Position numbers and translations under genes: made by a program. Source: Sabellastarte sp. h YS-2021 (Eukaryota > Annelida > Polychaeta > Sabellida > Sabellidae). From it: DNA of 64,000 nt. The stretch is taken from contig OZ024936.1 of assembly GCA_964017235.1 (NCBI GenBank), forward strand, positions 35,858,040 to 35,922,039. The letters are read 5' to 3'. The notes beneath the pieces are model-generated. The model worked only from the letters and a program-made list of their open reading frames with translations, did not search any database and was not told the DNA's origin. This document shows, in pieces, positions 1 to 13,300 of the stretch. The number at the start of each line of letters is the position of its first letter. Position 1 is the first letter of the stretch.

Positions 1-870
1 TACAGACTTGTAGCTAATGGCATAACTGAGCAATATCTACTTTGAGATTCTCACTGTTGGGTAAATCAGTTACAAATTGACAACAATTGTATTTAGAGTA
101 TTTTGTTGAAATATTATTCACCTACTTTTCATTTAGCTATAACATAGTGAAATCACAGACCTGTAGCTCATTACATAGCCAAGCAATAGCTACTTTCAGG
201 TTCTTACTGTTGAGTAAATCACTTATAACTGGAAAACTATTGCATTTAGAGAATTTGTTCAAATAAGTTATTTATCTACTTTTGAGTTAGCTATAACATA
301 GTAAAATTGCAGACATGTAGCTCATGGCATAGCTGAGCAATAGCTACTTTCAGGTACTCATTGTGGAGTAAATCAGTTGTAACTTGAAAACTATTGCATT
401 TAGAGTAATTTCTTTAAATATGTTATTTACCTACTTTTCAGTCCTCTATAACATAGAGAATTGCAGACCTGCAACTCATTGCCTAGCTGAGCAATAACTA
501 CTTTCAGGCTTTTACTGTTGAATGAATCAATTGTAACTTGAAAACTATTGCATTTACAGTAATTTCTTTAAATATGTTATTCTCCTACTTTTGGGTCACC
601 TATAACATAGTAAAATTGTAGACCTGTAGCTCATTGCATAGATGAGCAATAGCAGTATTCAGGTTTTCTCTGTTGAGTAAATCCTTTGTATCTTGAAAAC
701 TATTGCGTTTAGAGAATTTTGTTTAAATATTATATTATTCACTTACTTTTGGGTCAGCTATACCATAATGAAACTGCAGACCTGTAGCTCATTGCACAGC
801 TGAGCAAAAGCTGGTCTGAGATTGTGATTGTCACTGTTGATTAAGTCAGTTTTAATATGAAAACTATGGG
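1..870 (-). repeat. 155-bp satellite block, inverted orientation
   Basis: About 5.5 copies of a roughly 150-155 bp unit. Each holds the reverse complement of motifs such as GATTTACTCAACAGTGAGAA, AGCTATTGCTCAGC and ATGTTATAGCTGACC, which appear in the opposite direction at 2085-4610 and 13125-14830. Copies differ by scattered substitutions. The block continues off the left edge. No coding content is seen. Confidence 0.85.
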
Positions 871-1559
871 GTGGGATATTATAAAATGCAGTTCATGTTT
901 TACACTTTCATATTTTGCAACATTCTTCAAAACTAGTTAAGGATTTAAGTCACATCTGGTATTTAGATATACTTGTGCCTCAGTGGGTCGTCCAGTTTAT
1001 GGTAAGTTTCAAAAGGCCAAAATTAAAGAAAAATTACTGGATAGATTTGATTCATATTTGCTATTTGGGTACATATACACTCATCCCAGAAAGAAACTTA
1101 GGTTAACGTAACATTAAACTGGCAACTGTTTCTCCACTCATGGTGACTTTAAGGTTACCATTTTAGGGACCCATAATTCTAAAAGTATTTGAAATTCAGC
1201 ATTCATATTTGGTATACAGATGTACCTGGGCCTCAGTGAAATGTCAAGTTAATGGTAACCCCAAAATTTAAACAAGAGGAGAGTGCCCGTGAACGGGCAC
1301 TGTGTCAGCTGACTGAATGTTTTTGATTTGTGATGGTGATAATGAGAGGAAAGCATAATTATCAGGGAAAGGGCTGTACAGAAATACAGTAAATGGTAAC
1401 TGAACAGCATGTTCGAAAGATATTCCGAAGCTGACAGAAGAAAAGGACAAAAAAGTTGTGCCCTGCAAATGGTATTATGAAATAAAGTAACAAGGTAATT
1501 GTTTAAGTGTAAAAAGTAGGTTAAAAATATTTAAAGAAATACTATAAATGCAATATCCT
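871..1559. other. Spacer with a short hairpin
   Basis: No supported gene. A perfect 8-bp-arm hairpin at 1282-1301 (AGTGCCCG, loop TGAA, CGGGCACT) follows AACAAGAGGA and is followed by GTGTCAGCTGACTGA. The latter also occurs in the palindrome at 4991-5018, so 1271 may be the left end of one element reaching about 5020. Confidence 0.4.
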
Positions 1560-2090
1560 CGTTCGACCATGAAGAAGGGGTCCAAAGGTCAAATCTGACC
1601 ATACCAAAAGATTCCCAGCCAAAGAATTTAGGATGGTTTACCATCCCAAACCTCTCGGACCAATAATAAGTGAGTCATAGGCACTTTTTAAGTTTGGCTA
1701 TCCTTGTTTGACCTTGAAGGAGGGGTCCAAGGTCAAATCCGACCACACAAAAAAAACCCGACCACACAAAAAAATTCCCAGCCCATGATTTCCTGTAGCT
1801 TGTTTACCATCCCAAACTTGTAGGACCAATAATAAGCGAGTTCTAAGCAATTGTAAGTTTGGCTATCCTCAATTGACCTTGAAGGAGGGGTCCCAGGTCA
1901 AATCTGACCACACCAAAAGATTCCCAGCCCATGATTTTCTATAGGTTGGTTTTCATTCCAACCTCTAGGACCAATAATAAGCGAGTTATAAGCACTTTTA
2001 TGTTTGGCTATCCTCATTTGACCTTGAAGGAGGGTTCCAAGGTCAAATCGGACCATATTAACAGATTCCCAGCCCATGATTTCCTACAGG
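1560..2090 (+). repeat. GGTCCAAGGTCAAATC tandem repeat
   Basis: Four imperfect copies of a unit of about 150 bp containing GAAGGAGGGGTCCAAGGTCA, AGATTCCCAGCCCATGAT and GGACCAATAATAAGCGAGTT. A single related copy lies at 12105-12230, again just before a satellite block. This suggests a fixed upstream partner of the satellite within one element family. Confidence 0.8.
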
Positions 2091-4610
2091 TTGGATACAA
2101 TGATTTACTCAACAGTGAGAACCTGAAAGAAGCTATTGCTCAGCTATGCCATGACATAGAGGTCTGCAATTTCAATATGTTATAGCTGACCAAAACGTCT
2201 GTGAATAACATATTTAACAAAATACTCTAAATGTAATAGTTTTCAAGTTACAACTGATTTACTCAAGAGTGAGAACCTCAAAGTAACTATTACTCAGCTA
2301 TGCAATGACCTACATGTCTGAATTTTTGCCCTGTTATAGCTGACCTAAAAGTAGGTGAACAACATATTTAAGCAAAATACTGTAAATGCAATAGTTTTCA
2401 AGTTACAACTGATTTACTCAATAGTGAGAACCTGAAAATAGCTATTGCTCCGCTATGCTATGAGCTATAGGTCTGTAATTTCACTATGTTATAGCTAACC
2501 CAAAAGTAGGTGAACAATATATTTTAACAAAATACTCCAAATGCAATATTTTTCAAGTTATAGCTGATTTACTCAACAGTCAGTGCCTGAGAATAGCTAT
2601 TGCTCAGTTGTGCCATGAGCTACAGGTCTGTAATTTCACTATGTTATAGCTGACCCAAAAGTAGCTGAATAACATATTTGCACAAATTTCTGTAAAGGCA
2701 ATAGTTTTCCAATTACAACTGATTTACTCAACAGTGAGAACTTCAAAGTAGCTATTACTCAGCTATGCAATGAGCCACAGGTCTGGAACTTCACTATATT
2801 ATAGCTGACCCCAAAATAGGTGAATAACATATGCAACAAAATACTCTAAATGCAATAGTTTTCAAGTTATAAGTGATTTACTCAACAGTGATAACCTAAA
2901 AGTAGCTATTACTCAACTATGCCATGAGCTACAGGTCTGAAATTTTACTATGTTATAGCTGACCCAAAAGTAGCTGAATAACATATTTATACTAAATTCT
3001 CTAAATGCAATAGTTTTCAAATTACAAGTGATTTACTCAACAGTGAGAACTTCAAAGTAGCTATTACTCAGCTATGCAATGAGCCACAGGTCTGGAACTT
3101 CACTATATTATAGCTGACCCCAAAATAGGTGAATAACATATTGCAACAAAATACTCTAAATGCAATAGTTTTCAAGTTATAAGTGATTTACTCAACAGTG
3201 ATAACCTAAAAGTAGCTATTACTCAACTATGCCATGAGCTACAGGTCTGAAATTTTACTATGTTATAGCTGACCCAAAAGTAGGTGAACAACATATTTAA
3301 GCAAAATACTGTAAATGCAATAGTTTTCAAGTTACAACTGATTTACTCAATAGTGATGACCTAAAAGTAGCTATTACTCAGCTATGCCATGAGCTACAGG
3401 TCTGAAATTTTACTATGTTACAGCTGACCCAAAAGTAGCTGAATAACATATTTATACTAAATTCTCTAAATGCAATAGTTTTGCAATTACAACTGATTTA
3501 CTCAATAGTGAGAACCTCAAAGTAGTTATTACTCAGCTATGCAATGAGCTACAGGTCTGAAATTTTACTATGTTATAGCTGACCCAAAAGTAGGTGAACA
3601 ACATATTTAAGCAAAATACTGTAAATGCAATAGTTTTCAAGTTACAACTGATTTACTCAATAGTGATGACCTAAAAGTAGCTATTACTCAGCTATGCCAT
3701 GAGCTACAGGTCTGAAATTTTACTATGTTATAGCTGACCCAAAAGTAGCTGAATAACATATTTATACTAAATTCTCTAAATGCAATAGTTTTGCAATTAC
3801 AACTGATTTACTCAATAGTGAGAACCTCAAAGTAGTTATTACTCAGCTATGCAATGAGCTACAGGTCTGAAATTTTACTATGTTATAGCTGACCCAAAAG
3901 TAGGTGAACAACATATTTAACCAAAATACTGTAAATGCAATAGTTTTCAAGTTACAACTGATTTACTCAATAGTGATGACCTAAAAGTAGCTATTACTCA
4001 GCTATGCCATGAGCTACAGGTCTGAAATTTTACTATGTTATAGCTGACCCAAAAGTAGCTGAATAACATATTTATACGAAATTCTCTAAATGCAATAGTT
4101 TTCCAATTACAACTAATTTACTCAATAGTGAGAACTTCAAAGTAGCTATTACTCAACTATGCAATGAGCCACAGATCTGAAACTTCACTATGTTATAGCT
4201 GATCCCAAAATAGGTCAATAACATATTGAAACAAAATACTCTAAATGCAATAGTTTCCAAGTTATAAGCGATTTACTCAACAGTGATAACCTAAAAGTAG
4301 CTATTACTCAGCTATGCCATGAGCTACAGGTCTAAAATTTTACTATGTTATAGCTGACCCAAAAGTAGCTGAATAACATATTTATACGAAATTCTCTAAA
4401 TGCAATAGTTTTTAAGTTACAAGTGATTCTACTCATGATGGAAGTTACTGAAAAGGCCAAAAGTAGCTATTACTCACTTAGCTATTGAGACAGGCACCCA
4501 ACTTACTCACCATATTGTAGCTATGAAAAAAGTAGCTGAATAACATATTTTAACAAAATGCTCTAAATACAACACTTTTCAAGTTATAAATGATTTTATG
4601 CATGATTTCA
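2085..4610 (+). repeat. 155-bp satellite array, about 16 units
   Basis: Tandem array whose unit contains GATTTACTCAACAGTGAGAA, GCTATTACTCAGCTATGC, GAGCTACAGGTCTGAAATTT and ATGTTATAGCTGACCCAAAA. Several neighbouring pairs (for example around 3290-3960) are nearly identical, which indicates recent local duplication of two- or three-unit blocks. Short open frames here are only repeat translations. Confidence 0.92.
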
Positions 4611-5025
4611 TGAATTTTAATGCATTAAACATTATTAAAAAAATTTATTAAAAAAAAAGTAACACAGATCCAGGTCTCATACTCACACAAGAGAATCTAC
4701 CTCTGGCCTAGTACATATATGCAAGATATGAGAGAAATCCCTGCAATAGTCACTGAGAAAATTGTGATTAAGTGTTGAAATTTTCACACTTTTGGTGGGG
4801 GTACCCCCCTTGTAATGTCTCTAGCAAACAGACGAACAGACAGATTTGCATGCCTTGAACAATTTTTCATCCTCGATAGATAAGGTATCTTTTAAAAAAA
4901 ACAGCACGTCTCTAGGCCTTGTAGTTTTGGAGGAGAAGTTGTTCACGCGGACGCGTGCGCGTACGCCCACGCCGCAGAGTGACGACATAATGTCAGCTGA
5001 CTGATAAGTCAGCTGACATAAAAAA
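4611..5025 (+). mobile_element. 3' tail of array-cored element, with palindrome
   Basis: Unique tail after the satellite: an AT-rich stretch, a segment ending in GACGAACAGACAGA, a GC-rich CpG patch at 4945-4980, and a 12-bp-arm palindrome at 4991-5018 (TGTCAGCTGACT, loop GATA, AGTCAGCTGACA) followed by a run of A. A tandem core followed by a subterminal palindrome resembles bivalve pearl/HINE elements. Family assignment is inference. Confidence 0.5.
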
Positions 5026-5099
5026 AAACGGTTATGGTTATTTTCAGTCATCACTATAAAAATTGCACATGTTGTTGAAAATGGAATTTTCTGGAAAGT

Positions 5100-7160
5100 A
5101 TAGAAATGCATCAAACATCAGAAAAACACCGACTTTCTCATGAGTTGGTTACAGCTTATTCTAACTCTTATTTGTTAAAAGTTATAACTATTACATACCC
5201 AATGGAAGTAACTACTGCGGTAGTGGTCATGTTTTGGATATTTTACTTCATTTATAAATTCCCTTTTAGGGATCATAATATAAGACTATTTGGCTCTATG
5301 TGTACGGAAGGCTCTGCATCTGACTTTATTTAACAGCATTGACAATTCCCCCAAAAATGTGATCTCTTTGGAGAGTCATTCAAATTGTATATTTTTGATT
5401 GAGTCTAGAAAGCCTACTCTGTGAAAATCAGAAATGGCAATTTAAAATGCCCATATATACATTTGTATTCTAGTTCATTTCACTGATTTTTAAACAAATG
5501 GAAGTTATCTCTATGTAATCTATCTGTTTCATGTTGATAGGGAACATTTTTATGTTATTCAGTCAAACTCAATTCTATAAATAACTTTTATTGCAGTGTA
5601 AATACTTACAACTTACACATAATGGTTGAGTAATATTAAAACATAATTTATGACCAGACAAAACCAATAACAAAAGCAAGAAAATTTTAAAATTAAACAT
5701 TAGAAATTAAAAATACAAAACAATCTAATTTCAACAGTAGAAGACAACAACTTCTCAGAATACAACAACACAAATTATCATTTTTCACAATTAACAAGTG
5801 TACAAAAGTACAATCATTACAACATAATCTTCTACTGGTGCATGTGCAACACAGTTTCATATCTTTTCCCAATAATACTGATTAATTTGCAAGATTTTAC
5901 CAAGCTCAATGGTAGTGAATAAAACTGCTACAATTTTAACCAAGAGATGAAAATTTTATGAAATCCACCGATAGATGAAGGAAGGAACTCAACCTCACCA
6001 ACTGTTTTGGTCTCCAGTGTATCTGTATAAATGGTGGGGGTGGAGATTTATGAAGTTTCTCCCACTATTGGTACTATGCATGGATTTTAACAAATTAGAA
6101 TTTGGCAATCTGAAAACCTTGGGTTCATAAATCAATACCAAAACAGTATTAAAATATCTAATATCATCACACACTTGGATAAGGTGTTCCTATCAAAATA
6201 ATACACAATTATAAACATCCAGCTACAAAGCTATGCTTTTCTGCCATAACAACAGGATACTACTGAATCTACTGTCAAAATAATGTTCTTACAAAAAAAA
6301 GCTATATAAATGTGATAAACATGTAAAGTCAGACAAAAAAGTACAATTATACTGCTATGTTAACTTGCTGTTACAATAAGTAAACTAATACCAGGTTCAC
6401 TTGATCTAAAAGAGAGCTTGTTTGTAGATGTACAGCTACTTTATGATTACATGCACTTATGAAATGTGTACTGTTTTGCAAGAGTTTTACATACAGTCAA
6501 GACAACTACTCTAAATTCCAAAATGGAATTCCATGAATTATAGGAATTTAGTCTTTACAGGGCAATTTTTTATGAAATGAAAGTATTTTTCCACTTCTTG
6601 AAATACTGCAGAACAGAAAACCCTTATAACTCGCATGACTATCAATTTTTGGCTTTGTAACCATTTAAATGAAACATAACTACTAAATATTTACGCAACT
6701 CTGGAATATTTGTGTCTTATGATAAATCTATGGCAAAGGTAAATTTGTAAACCCTAATTCTGTCTCTTAATATCAATTCATTTTAATTAATCTCTGCTGA
6801 TACTGCTTCAATGTACACATTGTACAGTGGATTTCTAATTTGTCTCTAAAACCTGCCTCAGGATCATAACTTTTTACTGGTACCTAGCTTCACGACCCAG
6901 TCATCAATGAAATAAAAATTGGAGGGGATTATTGCAGGGTTTGGGATATTCATGAGTGACTTCTGTCAATGAGACATGAGCCATATTTGTTCAACTTGTT
7001 TGATTTGACAGTATATGTGTCAATAAATTATCTCGAGGTGGAATATCTTCAGAGTTTTATTTTTCCGAAAAAAAGTTGCCTTCAACCATGTTTTATTGTT
7101 AGTTTAGGAGGTCAATCACCTGTGACTTCCTCAAACAGGAAAAAAATTTGTTTTGTTCAT
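5100..7160 (-). other. Probable 3' UTR of the coiled-coil gene
   Basis: AT-rich, largely single-copy sequence directly downstream (leftward) of the stop codon at 7161-7163. No satellite or coding signal is seen. A minus-strand AATAAA at 5587-5592 is a candidate polyadenylation signal. The extent of the UTR is a guess. Confidence 0.35.
5587..5592 (-). promoter_or_regulatory. Candidate polyadenylation signal AATAAA
   Basis: Canonical hexamer on the minus strand about 1.57 kb beyond the stop codon of the coiled-coil gene. Other AATAAA matches exist nearer and farther in this AT-rich stretch, so the choice is tentative. Confidence 0.3.
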
Positions 7161-7382
7161 CTAGTAGCTGTCAATCACCTGAGATGTCATGAGGGGGGAG
7201 GAGCTCCTAACCATGGTTTTGGAGAGGTTTTTCATACTCTCTGCCAGCCTGCTGAACTCCTCCCACTTCTGCGAGTGCAGTGAGGCCTCCAACTCCTTCA
7301 GGTGTCCCAGTTCTTTGAGTCGGGACTCTAACTCATGAATCCGTGCACGCAGAGATAAAACCTCACAATCACGGTCCTCTAT
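7161..7382 (-). CDS. Coiled-coil gene, exon 11 (terminal)
   Basis: Residues 443-515 and a TAG stop at 7163-7161. The acceptor is CTTTTTAG just right of 7382, phase 0. It encodes heptad-rich sequence (ARIHELESRLKELGHLKELE), then a Trp-containing helix (SQKWEEFSRLAESMKNL) and a Ser-rich C-terminus ending VIDSY. Confidence 0.85.
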   Translation of the reverse strand: MEDRDCEVLSLRARIHELESRLKELGHLKELEASLHSQKWEEFSRLAESMKNLSKTMVRSSSPLMTSQVIDSY

Positions 7383-10300
7383 CTAAAAAGATAGAAAATT
7401 GAATGACAGACAAAAACTAATGAATAAATACAGTCAACTTTTGCATCAAGGAAATGACAATCAGTGAATAAGAGGAAATTACAACAACTTACAATTTCAT
7501 TACAGTTTAACAGTTTATTTCCCCAGTTACATTTGTATACAGATATATGTATGAACAGGTGAAAAACCAAATATATATATTTTTAAATAAACTTTAAATT
7601 TACCATATATAACCAGAAAAAGGTGTTTGAAAACAAAAATTACAATTTCAATAACAATTTAACTTTGGCTACACCCTGACATAGCCTCGTGTTTTATAGC
7701 TAATGTCACCTATTCATACATACAGGCTGGAGCTTAGCATAATGTCTCATTCAATTGGTGGATGATCTGCAGACCACTGACAAATGTTCTTTATCAAATA
7801 GATTTCAGGATGAAACTAGCAGTTACACAATGGATAATGTCTGAGTTAGCTCAAGGGCTCTATTTCAGTCATCCAGGTACAGCAGTGTGTTGTTTCCCCA
7901 AAATGAAGCATGTCTTGCGAATAAATACTTCTGTTGTTCTATTTGAAATATTGCTTCCTGATCTCACTGGCCTGTTTCTGCATCAGGGTAATCTGATTCT
8001 CTGGATGACATATACATGTTGTTTGGCACTAGTAGCCGAGTACATCTGTCTGGGGTCTCCGAGCAGTAAATCAAGAGGACAGTTATACTGCATATTAATG
8101 AATAGAAACAAAACTTGTATTTGATATTAATGAATACAAACTTTTACGTGGCCTAATGTCCCAGGGCTTGGACAAATTACTCTGGTTTTTAATCAACACA
8201 CTCACCAGCCTGACCTGTTTCTGCACATCTGTCAAATGGATAACAAAAAGTATGCATGAATACACTAATGTCCAGTCACTGATGTCCTCTGATATCATAG
8301 ATTATGACAGCTACACTGCCTTCTGATTACCAGGCCTGAAGATCTTTACTGTTAATCAATTGAGCTGATGTCACCTGGCACTCTGTGTAACCAGAGTACT
8401 CTATGTCTCTACAGACTCACCTGTTTCTGCAGATCTGCCACATGGTCTACCAGCAGCATCTTGTCACGCCGGAGCTGTGAGTTCTCGCTCTCCTGAGCCT
8501 CAGTTATTCCCTCCATCTCCACCAGGCGGCTCTGTGTCGTGTTTGACGTGAGTACCAGTGAGTTACTTTTCTGCTCCTGACTGGACAGCTGGTAATACAA
8601 AGATGTAACAAAATGACAGAATCACAGAAATATACATAATGAGCTGCAGTTGTAACCGCCTTAAATCTACTTAAAGGAAGAAAACATTGCATGTCATAGA
8701 GTACAATATTTATGATTGTAGCAGTAAGAACCAACACTGCTTGAATCCAACAATAGCTCTGATTATGTAAAATTTTTTGGGCAATAACTGTCGACACATT
8801 AACTTTTGGTATAATCACTATCCAAACCACATTTGAAGTGATTCATAGGTTTCTAAAATTCTCTTTATGTTTGTACAGTAGAAGTAACATTGGCAGGGTA
8901 TATTTTCATACTTTTCATACTTTCACATTGTTTTTGCTATCATCCAAGTTTGTCTTTGTTTTTACCTTTCTTTTGTGTGTATCTCTTTTTGCTGGGAAGT
9001 TTATGTCTAATTGCTTGCATAAAATATTAATGTTTTGACCAAAAACAAACTGAAACAATGAACTGCCCATTTTTTTTTTTTTTTTTTTTTTTTTAAAGAA
9101 AATAAAAGAGAAAGCCTGCCCCATACTTTCAGACACTTAATTTGGCAAATGATTTTGGAATATATAAGAGTGAGGGTATCAGTAACTGATTCACAGTATG
9201 AAAGTGCCATGTTTCTGCTGAGATTTATTCCCAGTGCCTCTGGAACACACAGAAAGAAACCCAAACCTCACTCTTTTTGTTCAGCTAAGCTAAAGGGGAA
9301 TTCCTGGAACTTCAGCTGTTAACACAGCGGACATATGCAAGGTAGGAATGGGTCACTGTCAAAAATATGTAGATCAGGAGGCTGACAATGCAAAACCATT
9401 CCGATTTCGGGATTAGTACATCCCTTATAGAATAGGCACACAAACAGGAAGTGAAGATCATGAAAACAAAATGTCAGTTCCATTCCTAAAACTCACTAAA
9501 AAAGTCAAGTAATTTTACTTCACTGAAGCATATAGTTACAGTTTGGTACATTTCACCAAGCAAGTGCAATGAGTATGGAGGTCTCACAGTACATTCTGCT
9601 GGTGCTTCACCTGCTGCAAGAGTCTCTGTGTGTGCTCCTGCTCTCGCTGGAGTAGCTCTTTGGCCTGATTTGCTTCAAACTTGAGAGTCCTCTCTTGCTC
9701 TCTCAGCTTCACCAGCTCAGTGATGTCCTTACTGCGTCGGTCATCCTTGTTCTCCCTCAGTGCTTTCTCCTGAATAACAACAACCCCATGACATGAGAAC
9801 TCTGGGCTGCTCTGCACAGAGGCACACTTTACAGCTGCATGCTGCACATTATTATTATTGCTGATAACTGAAAATAAGTATTAATTAGGTAATTTTCCTG
9901 CTTGGCATTGAACTGAACAAATCAGTAAATCATAAAAAACATACTTTGAACTAGAAAAATGTTTTTGCTAACAAAAACGAAGTTTCCAAAAAGCATAAAT
10001 GTAATATCACAGAAGGAGCCGAAAATGTACAAAATGATATGAAATTACGTAACTGTGTAATGGAACTGTGTATGTCTAGATGTATTTATAAAGGTAGTTG
10101 TAGTATACAGAGATAATGAAACATTCACCTGTCATTTAATTATCCTATAAAAAGTGCCCAGTACTCAGTAAGTATTGCAAATAGAGGTAGAGTAAGAAAT
10201 TAAAAATTCGCCAGGAATCTAAAATTCGCCACCTCTAAAACCTTAGTTACTTTTATGAAGAAAATGATGTTTTTGTCTAAAAATTGGTATTTTTCAGTTC

Positions 10301-13300
10301 AAAAAGCCTTAATTTACTATGCAGTCAACAAATCTCACCACAATTCATTTATTTTATTAGTATTTTCACATGTGGTGAATTTCAGATATGTGGCGAATTT
10401 TAGATTTCTTACTCTATGAAATTTCGTATAAGAAAGAAACTGAAAAGTTGCTAAATTTTATAAATAAACTTGTTCAGAGAAAAGGATGAAGTCCTGATAG
10501 TTTTAAGATAGTGACCAAGTACCATTTAGATCCCAGTTTGACCAATACATTAGGGTGTATAAATCTGACCTGCTTTTAAGACTCCCTGCGTAGGGTTTTC
10601 TATTAATTCCCATTACATTCGAAAGCTATAACAGCAAAAATTTAAGACATAAAATTTAATAAATATAAAACTGATTTTGCAACCCCAGGTTTGACCCATG
10701 GTGGGTGGGGTTAAATCTGATTGGATTTCTACTTTCTAGATTCTACTTTCTTCTACTTTCAAGACCCCCTGCATATGGTTTCCTATTATCTCCAAACAAA
10801 TTCAGTAGTTTTGTAGTTACAAGTGATTCACTCAAAGCTGAACTATCAAAACAGTCATTACTCAGATATGAAACTACAGCTCTGAAAATCTGCCATGACA
10901 GAAAACATCAAGAAGTAGGTGAACAAGTTGAAATTGATGAAAAAAACTCTGTATTTAATAGTGTTGAATTTACAGGTGATTTACTCATTTGAATGTCGAA
11001 ATAGCTGTAACACACTGAGCTATAGAGCTCACTGTTTAAAACAGAAAATAGCTATTTCTCGTTTAGCTATTGAGGTAAACATCTAAATCAGGCAGTTTCT
11101 TATAGGTACAGAAAAGTAGCCGAGCAACATATTTTTGGCGAAATAAGCTATGTGTAGTCACATTGGGAGTTCTAAGACATTTACTCAAAGTGGCAACTAG
11201 CACTATTACTGACATCACTATGGGCCTAGATCTGCAAATGCAGCAAATAACAATGCACGACACAAGAAACCAAGCTAAAACTATCTATGTGCAAGACCCC
11301 ACAGCTTTCCACTTTAGACGTGGGCACTCTCACACACTAGACGAATTTTATAATCTCCCTCAAGCAGGAGATAATAAGCCCCTTCAGAGGGACTCATAAT
11401 TAAAAGATGACACGTTTTACTCAAAATAAAACAATGACAAAATATCAGATTGTTAACAGGATTAGAATTATTCACAAAGAGGCTGTTAACAATGTCAAGG
11501 AATTGTTACTGCTTCTGATATCATGGCTGAATTTTACGCACTCAAGTCTTGATGCTGATCTCAAGTTGCCTGTTTGTTTTTCAATGACCAAAGGTACAGA
11601 GTGCAGGCAACTAACTAGCATGCACTGCTTTCCTCAAACCCCTCACCTTTATGTTGAACCTAATCAGTCATAAAAATTCAGTCAATACATGGTTCTCACC
11701 CGCTCTAGCTGTTTGCCGAGCTCTGCCACCTGCTGACTAAGTATGGCGTTATCTTTGACCAGGTGGCTGGAATCGTCGGCCAGCTTGCTGCGCAGGTACC
11801 GGTCCTGGTCTGCCGACATCTCTGCCTCCTTCAACTTTTGACGCAGGATGTGCACCTCCTCCTAGAAAGAAACAATTAGGCACCTTATGGTATAGACTGC
11901 ATCAGTACTAGACAAAGGCTTAGATCAATTCATAACATGGCTTGAGTGTGTTCCAGTAATTACACAACAGAATCTAAAATTTTAATGCCATACTTTTAAA
12001 CTAGACTAAGGACGCATCTGTGGCCAGATGCTGGATGTATCCACCGACAAAGGCCAACTAACATAGTTTAGAAGATAAACAGCATTTTTCGTTAATAAGC
12101 AAGCTGAAAGCACTTTTAAGTTTGGCTACCCTTATTTGACCCTGTAGCAGGGGCCCAAGGTGAAGTCTGACCACATCAAAAGATTTGCAGCCCATGACTT
12201 CCTATAAGTTGTTTTCATATTAATGAGTTATTTGAGAAATACTGGCTATCTGCAATACTTCTAGAGATAATTCGTATTTACTCATTTTGAGTAGGTGAAT
12301 AATTAGCTACGGGTCTGAAACTTCACCAAGTGAAAGCTCTCTCAAAAGTAGGCGAATGAGTTATTTGAGAATAATTGGCTATCTACAATACTTTTACAGA
12401 TAATTTGAATTTACTCATTTTCAGTAGGTGAGTAATTACCTACGGGTCTGGAACTTCACCATGTGAAAGCTCTCCCAAAAGTAGATGAATGAGTTATTTG
12501 ATAAGAATTGGATATCTGCAATACTTTTAGAGATAATTTGCATTTACTCATTTTCAGTAGGTGAGTAATTACCTACGGGTCTGAAACTTCACCAAGTGAA
12601 AGCTCTCCTAAAAGTAGGTGAAGGAGTTATTTGACAAAAATTGGCTATCTGCAATACTTTTAGAGATAATTTGCGTTTACTCATTTTGAGTAGGTGAGTA
12701 ATTACCTACGGGTCTGAAACTTCACCAAGTGAAAGCTCTCCCAAAAGTAGGTGAATGAGTTATTTGAGAAAAATTGGCTATCTGCAATACTTTTAGAGAT
12801 AATTCGCATTTACTCATTTTGAGTAGATGAGTAATTACCTACAGGTCTGGAACTTCAGCATGTGAAAGCTCTCCCAAAAGTAGGTGAATGAGTTATTTAA
12901 GAAAAAATTGCTATCTGCAATACTTTTAGAGAAAATGCAGAATTACTCATTTTTAGTAGGCAAGTAATTTAGCCACAGGCCTAATTTAGACATAAAGCCT
13001 AGCAATAGAATACTGTGGTGCACCCTCTAATATACCTTGCAAACTTGAGAAGGCTAGCTATAATATTTTTTTTCGTTAGAGCGGTAATGGTGAAATCTCT
13101 CTACACACTGCGGCTATCCAGTGGATACAATGATTTACTCAACAGTGAGAACCTGAAAGTAGATATTGGTAAGCTATGCCATGACATAGAGGTCTGCAAT
13201 TTCACTCTGTTATAGCTGACTAAAAATTATGTGAATTATGTGTTCAGAATAGCCTGGCCAGAATTGTTGCCAACACCACCAAGTACTCACACATCACTCC

